A stretch of DNA of 61,842 bases. Source: Chloroflexota bacterium (GTDB taxonomy: Bacteria > Chloroflexota > Dehalococcoidia > Lucifugimonadales > UBA2962). Under the pieces are notes generated by a model. It had not been told where the DNA came from, searched no databases, and saw only the letters and a list, made by a program, of their open reading frames with translations. Both the position numbers and the translations under genes were made by a program. Shown here piece after piece: positions 19,787 through 28,023 of this stretch. Position 1 is the first letter of the stretch. Every line of letters begins with the position of its first letter. Location of the stretch: assembly GCA_002699485.1 (NCBI GenBank), contig PAAV01000059.1, forward strand, positions 12,493 through 74,334, given 5' to 3'.

Positions 19787-20155
19787 ATGTCATGGCGTAT
19801 CGACAGGGTAAATTCCACTCTTCGACAAGAAATAAGTTCCGTAATTTCAACAGTTCTAAAAGACCCGAGGCTTGCTTCGATAGTTAGCGTGTTAGATGTT
19901 GATACTGCAAAGGACCTGAGATCTGCAAAAGTATATATCAGTATTTACGGTGATACAGACACTAAAAGATCTACCATCAAAGCTTTAAATAACGCATCCG
20001 GTTTCATATCAAAAAATATTTCAAATAAATTAAACTTCAAGTCTACTCCTGCATTAAAATTCCGTATTGATAATTCGATTTCAGATGGATCTTTGTTAAC
20101 TCAAAAAATTAGTCAAATAGTGACTGGAAATGACGACGAAAAAAATCGGATTTAA
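19787..20155 (+). CDS. rbfA: Ribosome-binding factor A
   Basis: Small KH-fold protein for late 30S maturation and 16S rRNA 5' processing. 122 residues with the N-terminal RVNSTLRQEISSVIS, the PRLASIVSVLDVDTAKDLR strand-helix and the C-terminal PALKFRIDNSISDG signature. ATG at 19787. Its end overlaps truB by 26 bases, suggesting translational coupling. Confidence 0.93.
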   Translation: MSWRIDRVNSTLRQEISSVISTVLKDPRLASIVSVLDVDTAKDLRSAKVYISIYGDTDTKRSTIKALNNASGFISKNISNKLNFKSTPALKFRIDNSISDGSLLTQKISQIVTGNDDEKNRI

Positions 20156-21062
20156 CCGAGCTTCAATACATGGCATTTTGCCTATCGACAAGCCGTATGG
20201 CATAACTTCAATGGATGTTGTTCGACAAATAAAAAAAGTTGTTCAACAAAAAAAAGTTGGGCACACCGGAACGTTAGATCCTTTTGCAACCGGAGTAATT
20301 CCAATTTGTATTGGTCAAGCTACACGATTAACTGAATTTTTGATGGACTCAACAAAAGAATACACGGGCTTAGTTGAACTTGGAACCGAAACCGATACGT
20401 ACGATAGTCTTGGCGAAACAAAATCAATTAAATCAACAGAATCTATTAGTTACCTGGATATTCAGTCAGCCTTAAGTGGTTTCTTGGGGCGAGTCGAGCA
20501 AACTCCGCCAATTTATAGCGCTCTCAAAAAAGATGGCAGACGGCTATATGACATGGCTAGAAAAGGTGAGAATGTCATTGTGGAGCCCAGGTTAGTAGAT
20601 GCATTCGAAATAAAACTCGAATCTTATGAAGAGCCTTTTGCTACTATTTTCGTTAGATGTGGCAAAGGTTTTTATATGAGGTCTTTAGCACATGACATAG
20701 GTGAAATATTAGGTACTGGAGCCCACTTAAAAACTCTTAGAAGGATTAGAACTGGTCCATTCTCGTTAGAAGACTGCTTTTCTCTAGAAGCAGCAAGGGA
20801 AATACTAACAAATGGTAATTATAAAGAAATATTACGCGCCCCTGACTCAGCATTACAACATTTGAAAAAAGTAGTAATTGATGACAGTCATTTGGCTTTG
20901 GTTAGAACGGGACAATCTCTATCAATAGAACTAGGCCTTCCAGCAGGCATTGACAATGAATTTATTAGAGCATATTCATGTGAAGGTGAATTGATTGCAT
21001 TGCTTAAGTACAAAGAATTGATGAAACAGTGGTTTCCTAAGAAAGTATTTGACCTCGCATAA
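20130..21062 (+). CDS. truB: tRNA pseudouridine-55 synthase
   Basis: Makes pseudouridine 55 in tRNA T-loops. 310 residues; GILPIDKPYGITS at 15-27 and HTGTLDPFATGVIPI with catalytic Asp50 are unmistakable, as are SALKKDGRRLYDMAR and KGFYMRSLAHDIG. A C-terminal PUA-like domain follows (about 240-310). ATG at 20130 lies inside rbfA; no in-frame ATG or GTG downstream keeps the conserved N-terminus. Confidence 0.95.
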   Translation: MTTKKIGFNRASIHGILPIDKPYGITSMDVVRQIKKVVQQKKVGHTGTLDPFATGVIPICIGQATRLTEFLMDSTKEYTGLVELGTETDTYDSLGETKSIKSTESISYLDIQSALSGFLGRVEQTPPIYSALKKDGRRLYDMARKGENVIVEPRLVDAFEIKLESYEEPFATIFVRCGKGFYMRSLAHDIGEILGTGAHLKTLRRIRTGPFSLEDCFSLEAAREILTNGNYKEILRAPDSALQHLKKVVIDDSHLALVRTGQSLSIELGLPAGIDNEFIRAYSCEGELIALLKYKELMKQWFPKKVFDLA

Positions 21063-21132
21063 ATTGGGTCCATATACCCCATAAAAGGATTTTAATATTT
21101 ATCGAATAGTTAAGATTTAGCCTTGGTTTAGC

Positions 21133-21162
21133 TTGACCAAGAGCTATTCAGAATTCTAAAAT
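21133..21162 (+). promoter_or_regulatory. Sigma70-type promoter of rplU-rpmA
   Basis: TTGACC (21133-21138), 18-base spacer, TAAAAT (21157-21162); transcript start expected near 21169, a leader of about 66 bases. CTTGGT (21122-21127) and ACCAAG (21136-21141) form an inverted repeat across the -35 box. Confidence 0.55.
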
Positions 21163-21234
21163 TAAAGTTTGAATAGATTTTAGACAAATCACTGAAACTG
21201 AAAAGTCAATTTTACATTTCCTGGAGTAATTACG

Positions 21235-21549
21235 TTGTCCGACTATGCCATAGTAAAAACAGGTGGAAAACAATACAGGGTAAGTCCTGGTGATTTAATC
21301 CGAGTAGAAACTTTGCCCGGAGATGAGGGTGACGTGGTAATTTTAGATGAAGTTTTAATGACATCTATAAATGGCACTGCCACATTTGGTGAACCATTAA
21401 TCGACAACCATTCAGTTACCGCCACAATAGTTGCTAGTGGCAGAGATAAAAAAATAATAGTCTTCAAATATAAGGCCAAGACTAGGTACCGAAGAAAGAA
21501 CGGTCATAGGCAGCCTTATACTGATTTGAAAATAACTGAAATTTCATAA
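21235..21549 (+). CDS. rplU: 50S ribosomal protein L21
   Basis: Ribosomal large-subunit protein, 104 residues. YAIVKTGGKQYRV at 4-16 and the C-terminal FKYKAKTRYRRKNGHRQPYT are diagnostic. Start codon is TTG at 21235 with GGAG 8 bases upstream; there is no alternative that keeps the N-terminus. Followed by rpmA, the near-universal arrangement. Confidence 0.96.
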   Translation: MSDYAIVKTGGKQYRVSPGDLIRVETLPGDEGDVVILDEVLMTSINGTATFGEPLIDNHSVTATIVASGRDKKIIVFKYKAKTRYRRKNGHRQPYTDLKITEIS

Positions 21550-21586
21550 ATCAACATTAATACGTAAGTGAATTAGGAGTGCTACC

Positions 21587-21838
21587 ATGGCACATAAAAA
21601 GGGAGCTGGAAGTACACGTAACGGGCGAGATAGCGCAGGCAAAAGACTGGGTATAAAACTATACGATCAGCAGTTTGCAACCGCCGGTTCAATAATTGTG
21701 CGTCAACGTGGCACCAAAATTCGACCTGGCAACAACGTTGGTATAGGAAGAGATCATACACTTTATGCTCTGATAGATGGAAGCATAAAATTTGAACATG
21801 ACACCAAAGATAAAAAACGTGTTAGTGTCTACGCATAA
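21587..21838 (+). CDS. rpmA: 50S ribosomal protein L27
   Basis: Large-subunit protein whose N-terminal tail reaches the peptidyl transferase centre. 83 residues starting [16 protein letters not shown], so no N-terminal leader needs removal as in Firmicutes. [20 protein letters not shown] is the conserved core. ATG at 21587 with TAGGAG nearby. Confidence 0.96.
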   Translation: MAHKKGAGSTRNGRDSAGKRLGIKLYDQQFATAGSIIVRQRGTKIRPGNNVGIGRDHTLYALIDGSIKFEHDTKDKKRVSVYA

Positions 21839-21894
21839 ACATTAACCGTTAAAACTAAAATCCATCAATGAAATAAATTTACAAGTGATCAATC

Positions 21895-22098
21895 ATGAAA
21901 CAAGGAATCCATCCTGAATATCACAGAGCAGCCAAAGTAGTCTGCTCATGTGGAGAAGTATTTACTACCGGTTCAACAAAACCTGAACTTAAAGTGGAAT
22001 TGTGCAATAAATGTCATCCGTTTTACACAGGTGAACAGCGTATTGTTGATACAGAAGGGCGCGTTGATAGAATGAAGCGCCGATATAACCTCAGTTGA
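21895..22098 (+). CDS. rpmE: 50S ribosomal protein L31, zinc-binding form
   Basis: 67 residues, beginning MKQGIHPEY. Four cysteines (17, 19, 37 and 40, in CSC and CNKC) identify the zinc-containing C+ paralogue, rather than the zinc-free form used under zinc starvation. [19 protein letters not shown] is the usual C-terminal part. 56 bases after rpmA, probably co-transcribed. Confidence 0.95.
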   Translation: MKQGIHPEYHRAAKVVCSCGEVFTTGSTKPELKVELCNKCHPFYTGEQRIVDTEGRVDRMKRRYNLS

Positions 22099-22166
22099 CG
22101 CTTGAGCTGAAATTATTGCCTCATTATAAATTTTATAAACTGTACATCATCTAGCCCAACAGAATT

Positions 22167-23060
22167 ATGGATCAAAAAATAATCTATGGCGGCCAAGCAG
22201 TAATAGAGGGAGTTATGATCCGGGGCATGCATATAGTCTCGGTAGCAGTTAGAAACCCTAAAGGCACAATTTCGACACACACAGTTCCTGTAAATTCCTG
22301 GTTTAATAGCTTTATTAGAAAAATACCTTTTGTTCGAGGCATTTTAGTAATGGCTGAAACACTAGCAATCGGTATGCGTGCACTAACTTATTCAGCCAAT
22401 ATCGCTGCGGGTGAAGACGAAGAATTTGGCAAAGGATCGATAGCTTTAATGTTGATTCTTTCACTAGCTTTCGCGATCGGATTCTTCTTCTTGCTTCCTG
22501 TATTTGCTAGCAAAGGTTTTGAAAGTCTAGTTGACTCTAACTTATTAGCAAATATAGTAGAGGGTGTAATCAGATTAGTGCTTTTCCTTTTATACGTCAT
22601 AGTAATTGGTCGAACTGAGGACATACGTAGAGTATTTATGTACCATGGTGCCGAACATATGGCGGTTCATGCTTACGAAAATGGTGAAAAACTAACGACT
22701 GAATCTGTGTCCAAATACCCAACTGCTCACCCAAGGTGTGGAACCGCATTTTTGTTAGTGGTCATGTTGGTAGCGATAATAGTATTCGCATTCATCCCAA
22801 GAGACCCATTGTGGTGGCTTATAACGTCACGAATTGTTTTAATACCCGCAATAGCAGCAGCAAGTTATGAAACTATTAGGCTAAGTGGAATTTATTCAAG
22901 CAATCCAATAGCAAAAATGATTGCTGTTCCTGGGCTAGTTCTTCAAGGACTCACTACAAGGAAACCTGACCCAGATCAAATAGAGGTGGCTATTGTTGCA
23001 ATGCAGGAAGCTATCAGCCACGACGAGATGCAAGAATCTGCCAGACAACATTTAAGTTGA
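22167..23060 (+). CDS. DUF1385 integral membrane protein
   Basis: 297-residue conserved membrane protein (DUF1385, YqhQ-like) of unknown biochemical function, common near rpmE/prfA in Firmicutes and Chloroflexi. The family starts YGGQAVIEGVMIRG (7-20), and the middle carries YHGAEHMAVHAYENG and KYPTAHPRCGTAFLL, with conserved His, Glu and Cys that look like a metal or catalytic site. About four membrane helices (90-115, 130-150, 195-215, 220-240). Its last 47 bases overlap the convergent hisIE gene. Confidence 0.88.
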   Translation: MDQKIIYGGQAVIEGVMIRGMHIVSVAVRNPKGTISTHTVPVNSWFNSFIRKIPFVRGILVMAETLAIGMRALTYSANIAAGEDEEFGKGSIALMLILSLAFAIGFFFLLPVFASKGFESLVDSNLLANIVEGVIRLVLFLLYVIVIGRTEDIRRVFMYHGAEHMAVHAYENGEKLTTESVSKYPTAHPRCGTAFLLVVMLVAIIVFAFIPRDPLWWLITSRIVLIPAIAAASYETIRLSGIYSSNPIAKMIAVPGLVLQGLTTRKPDPDQIEVAIVAMQEAISHDEMQESARQHLS

Positions 23061-23631
23061 TTCCTGAGGCGGCTATTAAAACTAAAGTGTGATACCAAAG
23101 ATCAGCAACCTCTTCGGGTAACTGATCAGACTTCCCTACTGCCGCTGCTATAGCGGTTTCACCCGCTTCTTCGACAACTTTTTGACCTATTCGCTCTACA
23201 CCTTGTTCAAACAGATCAACTGTATAACTATTAGGATCCTTTGAATCTTTCCTATCTTGGATCACTGAATATAACTCTTGTAAAATTCCTGGTCCTACAT
23301 TCTCTCTTTTTATTTCAGATATATTGTTAATAGGTTCAGAATGGAAACAACTTTGCTCTCCAGTATGGCAGACGGGCCCAGTTGCTTCTGCCTTAATCAA
23401 TAAAGCGTCAGAGTCACAATCTGTGACAATACTAATTACTTTTAATGAATTTCCTGATGTTTGCCCCTTCTTCCATAACTCGTTACGGCTCCTGCTATAA
23501 AACCATACCTCACTAGAATCGAGTGTACGCTCAAGAGATTCTCGAGTCATCCATCCCATCATTAAAATATCTCCTGTTTTGTGATCTTGCACGATTCCCG
23601 GTATTGTTCCGTTTTGATTGAGTTTTATCAT
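23014..23631 (-). CDS. hisIE: Bifunctional phosphoribosyl-AMP cyclohydrolase / phosphoribosyl-ATP pyrophosphatase
   Basis: Steps 2 and 3 of histidine synthesis in one chain of 205 residues. HisI domain (1-110): SRSRNELWKKGQTSGN, DCDSDALL and the zinc-binding HTGEQSCF. HisE domain (about 118-205): LFEQGVERIGQKVVEEAGET and LPEEVADLWYHTLVLI, with the acidic Mg-binding residues. ATG at 23631. Last gene of the his operon; its end overlaps the end of the DUF1385 gene by 47 bases. Confidence 0.94.
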   Translation of the reverse strand: MIKLNQNGTIPGIVQDHKTGDILMMGWMTRESLERTLDSSEVWFYSRSRNELWKKGQTSGNSLKVISIVTDCDSDALLIKAEATGPVCHTGEQSCFHSEPINNISEIKRENVGPGILQELYSVIQDRKDSKDPNSYTVDLFEQGVERIGQKVVEEAGETAIAAAVGKSDQLPEEVADLWYHTLVLIAASGINLNVVWQILASRRG

Positions 23632-23677
23632 TTCATTGCGTTCCTTAAGTAATCATAACTAAGATTGCAAAAGTCTT

Positions 23678-24505
23678 TTATAACCTTATCGGTATTCCTT
23701 TGCTTTCCATATGTTGTTTTGCTTCTTTAATACTGTATGTTCCAAAATGAAATATGCTCGCTGCTAAAACAGCATCCGCCTTACCATCTATAATTGCATC
23801 ACACAGGTGGTCGAGGTTTCCCGCTCCACCGCTAGCAATCACTGGCACAGAAACTAGTTCGGATATCTTAGATAGTAACTCAATGTCATATCCATGTTGC
23901 ATGCCATCTGAATCCATCGAAGTTACAAGCAGTTCGCCAGCACCTAACTCAGTCACAAACTTTATCCATTTAAGCACATCTATACCTGTTCTCTTACGCC
24001 CCCCGTAAATGACAACTTCCCATTTAGTAGACTTTTCAATTGATAGACCTGGATTAATAAATAAACCCGAGTCCTGTTCCAAATTAATTTCACTCTCTCT
24101 ATCAATACGCCGAGCATCAACGGCCACAACAATACATTGATTTCCAAAATGTTCAGATGATTCTTTTATTAAATTTGGGTCCAAAACAGCTGCTGTATTA
24201 AGCGATACTTTATCTGCACCAGATTCGAGCATTACTCTCACATCACTCACGGATCTGATACCTCCGCCAACAGTTAATGGAATAAATACTTTTTGAGAAA
24301 CGCGTTCAACCACGTTAATCATAGTTTTTCTCTCATCAGAACTCGCAGTAATATCTAAGAAAACTAATTCATCAGCGCCTTGTTGATTATAAAACGATGC
24401 TAGTTCAACAGGATCACCAGCATCTTTCAAATTAACAAAGTTGACGCCCTTTACAACTTTGCCTTGATCTACATCCAGGCATGGAATTATTCTTTTAGTT
24501 AACAT
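23678..24505 (-). CDS. hisF: Imidazole glycerol phosphate synthase, cyclase subunit
   Basis: Cyclase half of IGP synthase, works with HisH. 275 residues, about 20 longer than normal. Catalytic aspartates are in the N-terminal [15 protein letters not shown] (Asp11) and VVAVDARR; HisF strands [17 protein letters not shown] and IASGGAG are intact. The additional length is an insert after [11 protein letters not shown], between about 135 and 160, before [16 protein letters not shown] at 24505. Confidence 0.94.
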   Translation of the reverse strand: MLTKRIIPCLDVDQGKVVKGVNFVNLKDAGDPVELASFYNQQGADELVFLDITASSDERKTMINVVERVSQKVFIPLTVGGGIRSVSDVRVMLESGADKVSLNTAAVLDPNLIKESSEHFGNQCIVVAVDARRIDRESEINLEQDSGLFINPGLSIEKSTKWEVVIYGGRKRTGIDVLKWIKFVTELGAGELLVTSMDSDGMQHGYDIELLSKISELVSVPVIASGGAGNLDHLCDAIIDGKADAVLAASIFHFGTYSIKEAKQHMESKGIPIRL

Positions 24506-24544
24506 TTTGGGATCCAGATTAGTTTTAGCTCAAAAAACTTTTAC

Positions 24545-25114
24545 TCAAGTCGAGAAAACTAGCATGTAATGTGATTCACTTACATGGTACCGTCCAGTAA
24601 ACCTAAAACCACTTTTCAAAGCCATAGATTTAAACTGGCTCTCACCAGTAAAGTCTGTCTTCTTCGGACCATCCTGCAATCCATGATTTTTCCACTCAAT
24701 GATTGCCATCCAGCCACCATTTCTAACGGCACTTTTAGTGTCTTTCAACACCTTTTCAGGTTTGGCTGTATCACTAAGAATAAAAGATAAAAGAGCTCCA
24801 TCAACTGAGTCTTTAGTTAACATAAGTTTAGCTTCAGTAGACTGCATGGTAGTAATGTTGCTCAACTTCAACTTATCAGCAGCTTCATCAACAGCTTGCA
24901 ACATTTGTTTGTGAATATCCAAAGCTAATAACTGTCCGTCAAATAAAAATTTCGCCAAAGGAATAGAAAAGTAGCCTGGACCACTTCCTACATCTGCAAC
25001 ATCTTGATAAACCATCAAAGGTAAAAATGACATTACCCGATGCGTATCTAAAGTTTTGACTCTGTCTGGAGACAACAAATATTCTTTTTGTTTAGCATTA
25101 TATTTTCGTGGCAA
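24545..25114 (-). CDS. Class I SAM-dependent methyltransferase within the his operon
   Basis: 189-residue Methyltransf_11-type protein. SAM-binding motif I is VADVGSGPGYFSIPL (about 37-51), followed by LLALDIHKQML and an NITTMQSTEA segment. Start is TTG at 25114. It lies between hisA and hisF, with 16 and 40 base gaps, so it is co-transcribed, but it has no known part in histidine synthesis. Substrate is unknown; arsenite or quinone-type methyltransferases share the fold. Confidence 0.8.
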   Translation of the reverse strand: MPRKYNAKQKEYLLSPDRVKTLDTHRVMSFLPLMVYQDVADVGSGPGYFSIPLAKFLFDGQLLALDIHKQMLQAVDEAADKLKLSNITTMQSTEAKLMLTKDSVDGALLSFILSDTAKPEKVLKDTKSAVRNGGWMAIIEWKNHGLQDGPKKTDFTGESQFKSMALKSGFRFTGRYHVSESHYMLVFST

Positions 25115-25129
25115 ATTTATACCTACTAG

Positions 25130-25849
25130 TTATTTTGATTGCATAGCTTTTATAGCATATGACAGTTCGATGTCTCCAGTATACAGGGCGCGGCCTACAA
25201 CCGCGCCTTCAATATCATATGCTGATAAACGAATTAACTGATCTACGGTAGAAATTCCACCAGCAACTATGATTTTTAGATCATATAAAGACACGATGGT
25301 TTCTATGGCATTATAGTTTGGTTCAGTTAACGTTCCATCTCGATTTGTATCAGTATACATAATCCGTCTGACTCCCATAGATTCAAGTTCAGCAATTAAA
25401 TCTAGACTGCTCTTGCCGGTTGATTTAGTCCATCCATCTACAACAACTTCATCGTCTCTGACATCAACGCTTACTAAAAATCTTTCGGTGTCAACATTTT
25501 GACATAAATTTTTTATCAGGACTTTGTTAGTTGCAGCGGTGCCAATCATGACTCTATCAACTCCTTGACCAATCGCCTCACTCACGGTACTCAGACTCCG
25601 TATACCACCTCCCAGCTGCACAGGCACAGAAACGTTCGAAACGATATTTTGCACAGATTCCGTTTCGATTCTCTTCCCCAATCTTGCTCCCTCTAGATCT
25701 ACTATATGTATCCTGTTCGCACCTTTAGCAACCCAATCTGAGGCAACTTGAACAGGGTCTTGAGAGTATGTTGTCTGTTTTTGATAATCACCCTTTAACA
25801 ACCTCACGCAGCTGCCATTAATAATATCTATTGCAGGTATAATATCCAT
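25130..25849 (-). CDS. hisA: Phosphoribosylformimino-AICAR ribotide isomerase
   Basis: Fourth step of histidine synthesis. 239 residues of the duplicated (beta-alpha)8 type: IIPAIDIINGSCVRL with Asp8, LGGGIRS, and YTDTNRDGTL with the second catalytic Asp, then IVAGGIS. ATG at 25849 overlaps the hisH stop as TAATG. Confidence 0.95.
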   Translation of the reverse strand: MDIIPAIDIINGSCVRLLKGDYQKQTTYSQDPVQVASDWVAKGANRIHIVDLEGARLGKRIETESVQNIVSNVSVPVQLGGGIRSLSTVSEAIGQGVDRVMIGTAATNKVLIKNLCQNVDTERFLVSVDVRDDEVVVDGWTKSTGKSSLDLIAELESMGVRRIMYTDTNRDGTLTEPNYNAIETIVSLYDLKIIVAGGISTVDQLIRLSAYDIEGAVVGRALYTGDIELSYAIKAMQSK

Positions 25850-26478
25850 TAAATATTTGCCTTTACGAATTGTAAAAAGTTTCTATAAAACTCTAAGCCT
25901 ATAGATCCACTTTTCTCAGGATGAAATTGTACAGCTACCAAGTTGCCTGATGATATCGCGCTGGCAAATTGACCGCCATAATCGGTCGAAGCCAAAACTA
26001 AATTTTTATCCATCGGATCAGCATAATAACTATGTACAAAATAAAAGTAGGAATTATCAGGCAAATTGTTAAATGCCTGGTGTTGTCTAGTAAGACTTAC
26101 TTGATTCCATCCAATATGTGGAATCTTCATTTTTCCAGAAAGCCTCTTAACTTTACCCTTGAATAAACCAAGACATGGCTCAATTCCTTCTTCGCTCGAT
26201 TGCATTAAAAGTTGAAGCCCCATACATATGCCGAGGAAAGGGCGGTCATTATTAACAAACTCTATAATAGGCTCAACCAAAGAAGCTCTGGATAGAGCCT
26301 GCATTGCTGAATCATTAGAACCTTGCCCAGGAAAAATTAATGCATCCACTGTATTCAACTCTTGCGCACTCGAAGAGACAATGACTTCAGCTCCTAAGTG
26401 GGTAAATGCTTTTTCTACACTTCTGAGATTGCTTGCTGCATAGTCTATTATGCCTATTCTTATGTTTTTACGCGCCAA
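25849..26478 (-). CDS. hisH: Imidazole glycerol phosphate synthase, glutamine amidotransferase subunit
   Basis: Glutaminase half of IGP synthase. 209 residues; class I amidotransferase triad is visible as Cys85 in FLGICMGLQ and His/Glu in AVQFHPEKSG near 192-194. Start codon TTG at 26478, which gives the usual RIGIIDYAASN beginning. Follows the cobalamin adenosyltransferase gene after 8 bases and overlaps hisA by one. Confidence 0.95.
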   Translation of the reverse strand: MARKNIRIGIIDYAASNLRSVEKAFTHLGAEVIVSSSAQELNTVDALIFPGQGSNDSAMQALSRASLVEPIIEFVNNDRPFLGICMGLQLLMQSSEEGIEPCLGLFKGKVKRLSGKMKIPHIGWNQVSLTRQHQAFNNLPDNSYFYFVHSYYADPMDKNLVLASTDYGGQFASAISSGNLVAVQFHPEKSGSIGLEFYRNFLQFVKANI

Positions 26479-26486
26479 GGTGCTTA

Positions 26487-27041
26487 CTAACCTCCAGTAG
26501 TTAGTTCAAAAGGTAATTCTTTGTCCTCATATCTGGCAATCACAAATAAAAGATCAGACAACCTATTCATATAACGCAAAACCTCAGGGTTAGGTAGGCG
26601 GTCTTGGTTTTTCAACTCTACAATGCGACGCTCCGCCCGCCTGCAGATTGAACGTGACATGTCGATTGCCGCAGAAGCCGCTGAAGCTCCCGGCACTATG
26701 AACGCAGCAGGCAGGTCAACTTCTGACTTAAAATCATCGATTGCCTGCTCCAAAGTTTCCACCCAATCGACACCAATTAGACCGAGGTTTTTTCGTAAAT
26801 GTTCATAGTTTTCAGGCAAGGTTGCTAATTCAGAAGCAATTTGAAATAGTTGTTTCTGTAATTGAATTAAAGTTCCCTTAACTTTGTCTGATTGGGATAA
26901 AGATCTAGCAAAACCCATCATGGAAACTAGTTCATCAACTGTTCCATAAGTTTCTGTTAGGAGATCGGATTTAGATATGCGTCCACCATAAAGTAAACCT
27001 GTATCTCCATCATCTCCGGATCTTGTATAAACGCGTGGCAT
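26487..27041 (-). CDS. ATP:cob(I)alamin adenosyltransferase, PduO/MMAB type
   Basis: Forms adenosylcobalamin from cob(I)alamin and ATP. 184 residues; YTRSGDDGDTGLLYGGR at the N-terminus is the ATP site, and RSICRRAERRIVEL plus RYMNRLSDLLFVIARYED are the conserved C-terminal helices. ATG at 27041. First gene of the operon with hisHA, perhaps only by position. An extended -10 promoter lies 62 bases upstream. It implies B12-dependent enzymes elsewhere in the genome. Confidence 0.92.
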   Translation of the reverse strand: MPRVYTRSGDDGDTGLLYGGRISKSDLLTETYGTVDELVSMMGFARSLSQSDKVKGTLIQLQKQLFQIASELATLPENYEHLRKNLGLIGVDWVETLEQAIDDFKSEVDLPAAFIVPGASAASAAIDMSRSICRRAERRIVELKNQDRLPNPEVLRYMNRLSDLLFVIARYEDKELPFELTTGG

Positions 27042-27102
27042 ATCACCTTGGCTTCAAAAAGAGGTTAGAATCAATTAGTAAAATCAATCACTCTACCTGA
27101 TA

Positions 27103-27111
27103 ATTATAACA
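27103..27111 (-). promoter_or_regulatory. Extended -10 promoter of the adenosyltransferase-his operon
   Basis: Minus-strand TGTTATAAT: an extended -10 element ending 62 bases before the ATG at 27041. No good -35 is visible at 17-18 bases. Confidence 0.4.
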
Positions 27112-27282
27112 ATTCTTTTTTCTTATTATGGTAAATTAAGGACCATTATAAAAGTTACACTCATTAACTAAGGTTAAAATTGTCGTAAGATAAAATTGAA
27201 GATGTAAGCATTTATGCTGAATAATTAAAACTTATTAGTTTTAGAATCTAAAAAAACATAAATAAGGCAGATAAATCGAAAT

Positions 27283-28008
27283 ATGACCAATGAATATAAA
27301 TTTCCGGAATCTGAATCTAATGCGATAAAGCAATCCCCATGGGCATGGATCTGGGGAGGCGCGCCTTGGATCGTATTAGCAATATGGTTTTGGTTCGGGT
27401 CCGGCAGTACAGGCATGACAATCTTTGCTGTAGTACTAGGGATAGCTGTTACAGCACCCAGATACATCTCTTGGAGGAAAACTTTATATGTAATCAACGA
27501 GAGTTCTGTTACATACCAACGAGGCTCCTTAGGTCCAACACAAACGGTAGAGTTACCTGCAGAACAATTCCAAAGAATTACAGATACACCTGGGATGTTT
27601 GGGAAGTTCTTGGGATACACTACAGTGGCAGTGAGATTAAAAGGTGAGTCGAACTACATGCGATTTTCTCATATCCCTGCTGGGGCCAACATGACTCAGA
27701 AACTAATACAGTTGCGCGATCGGTATTCTGATTATGATGAGGCGAAAGAAATGGAAGAGCTGGCAATAATTGCGGCGCGGCAACGTGGTGATTACAAAGA
27801 GGATACGCGATCTAATCCTATTACTGGCACATATGACAATCCGAACACTATAGAACCTGAATATGCGGATATATCGGATACAATTTTCTGTGCTAATTGT
27901 GATAGTGAAATTCAATCAGATGCCAGATTTTGTGCATATTGTGGTTCTCCCGTAACTGACGAGACTTCATCGGATGTTTCAGAATCAGACCAAAATGATA
28001 ATAAATAA
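27283..28008 (+). CDS. PH-domain membrane protein with C-terminal zinc ribbon
   Basis: 241 residues. Two closely spaced membrane helices (about 20-38 and 43-62) lead into a bacterial PH-like domain (bPH_2/DUF304, about 65-150: TLYVINESSVTYQRG, then RITDTPGMFGKFLGY). A charged linker follows, and the C-terminus holds a zinc ribbon of two CxxC knuckles, FCANC and FCAYCG (about 207-226). Function unknown; the domain set suggests a membrane-anchored adaptor. ATG at 27283. Followed by the amidohydrolase after 15 bases. Confidence 0.75.
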   Translation: MTNEYKFPESESNAIKQSPWAWIWGGAPWIVLAIWFWFGSGSTGMTIFAVVLGIAVTAPRYISWRKTLYVINESSVTYQRGSLGPTQTVELPAEQFQRITDTPGMFGKFLGYTTVAVRLKGESNYMRFSHIPAGANMTQKLIQLRDRYSDYDEAKEMEELAIIAARQRGDYKEDTRSNPITGTYDNPNTIEPEYADISDTIFCANCDSEIQSDARFCAYCGSPVTDETSSDVSESDQNDNK

Positions 28009-28023
28009 CGTGAGCAACCTGAA

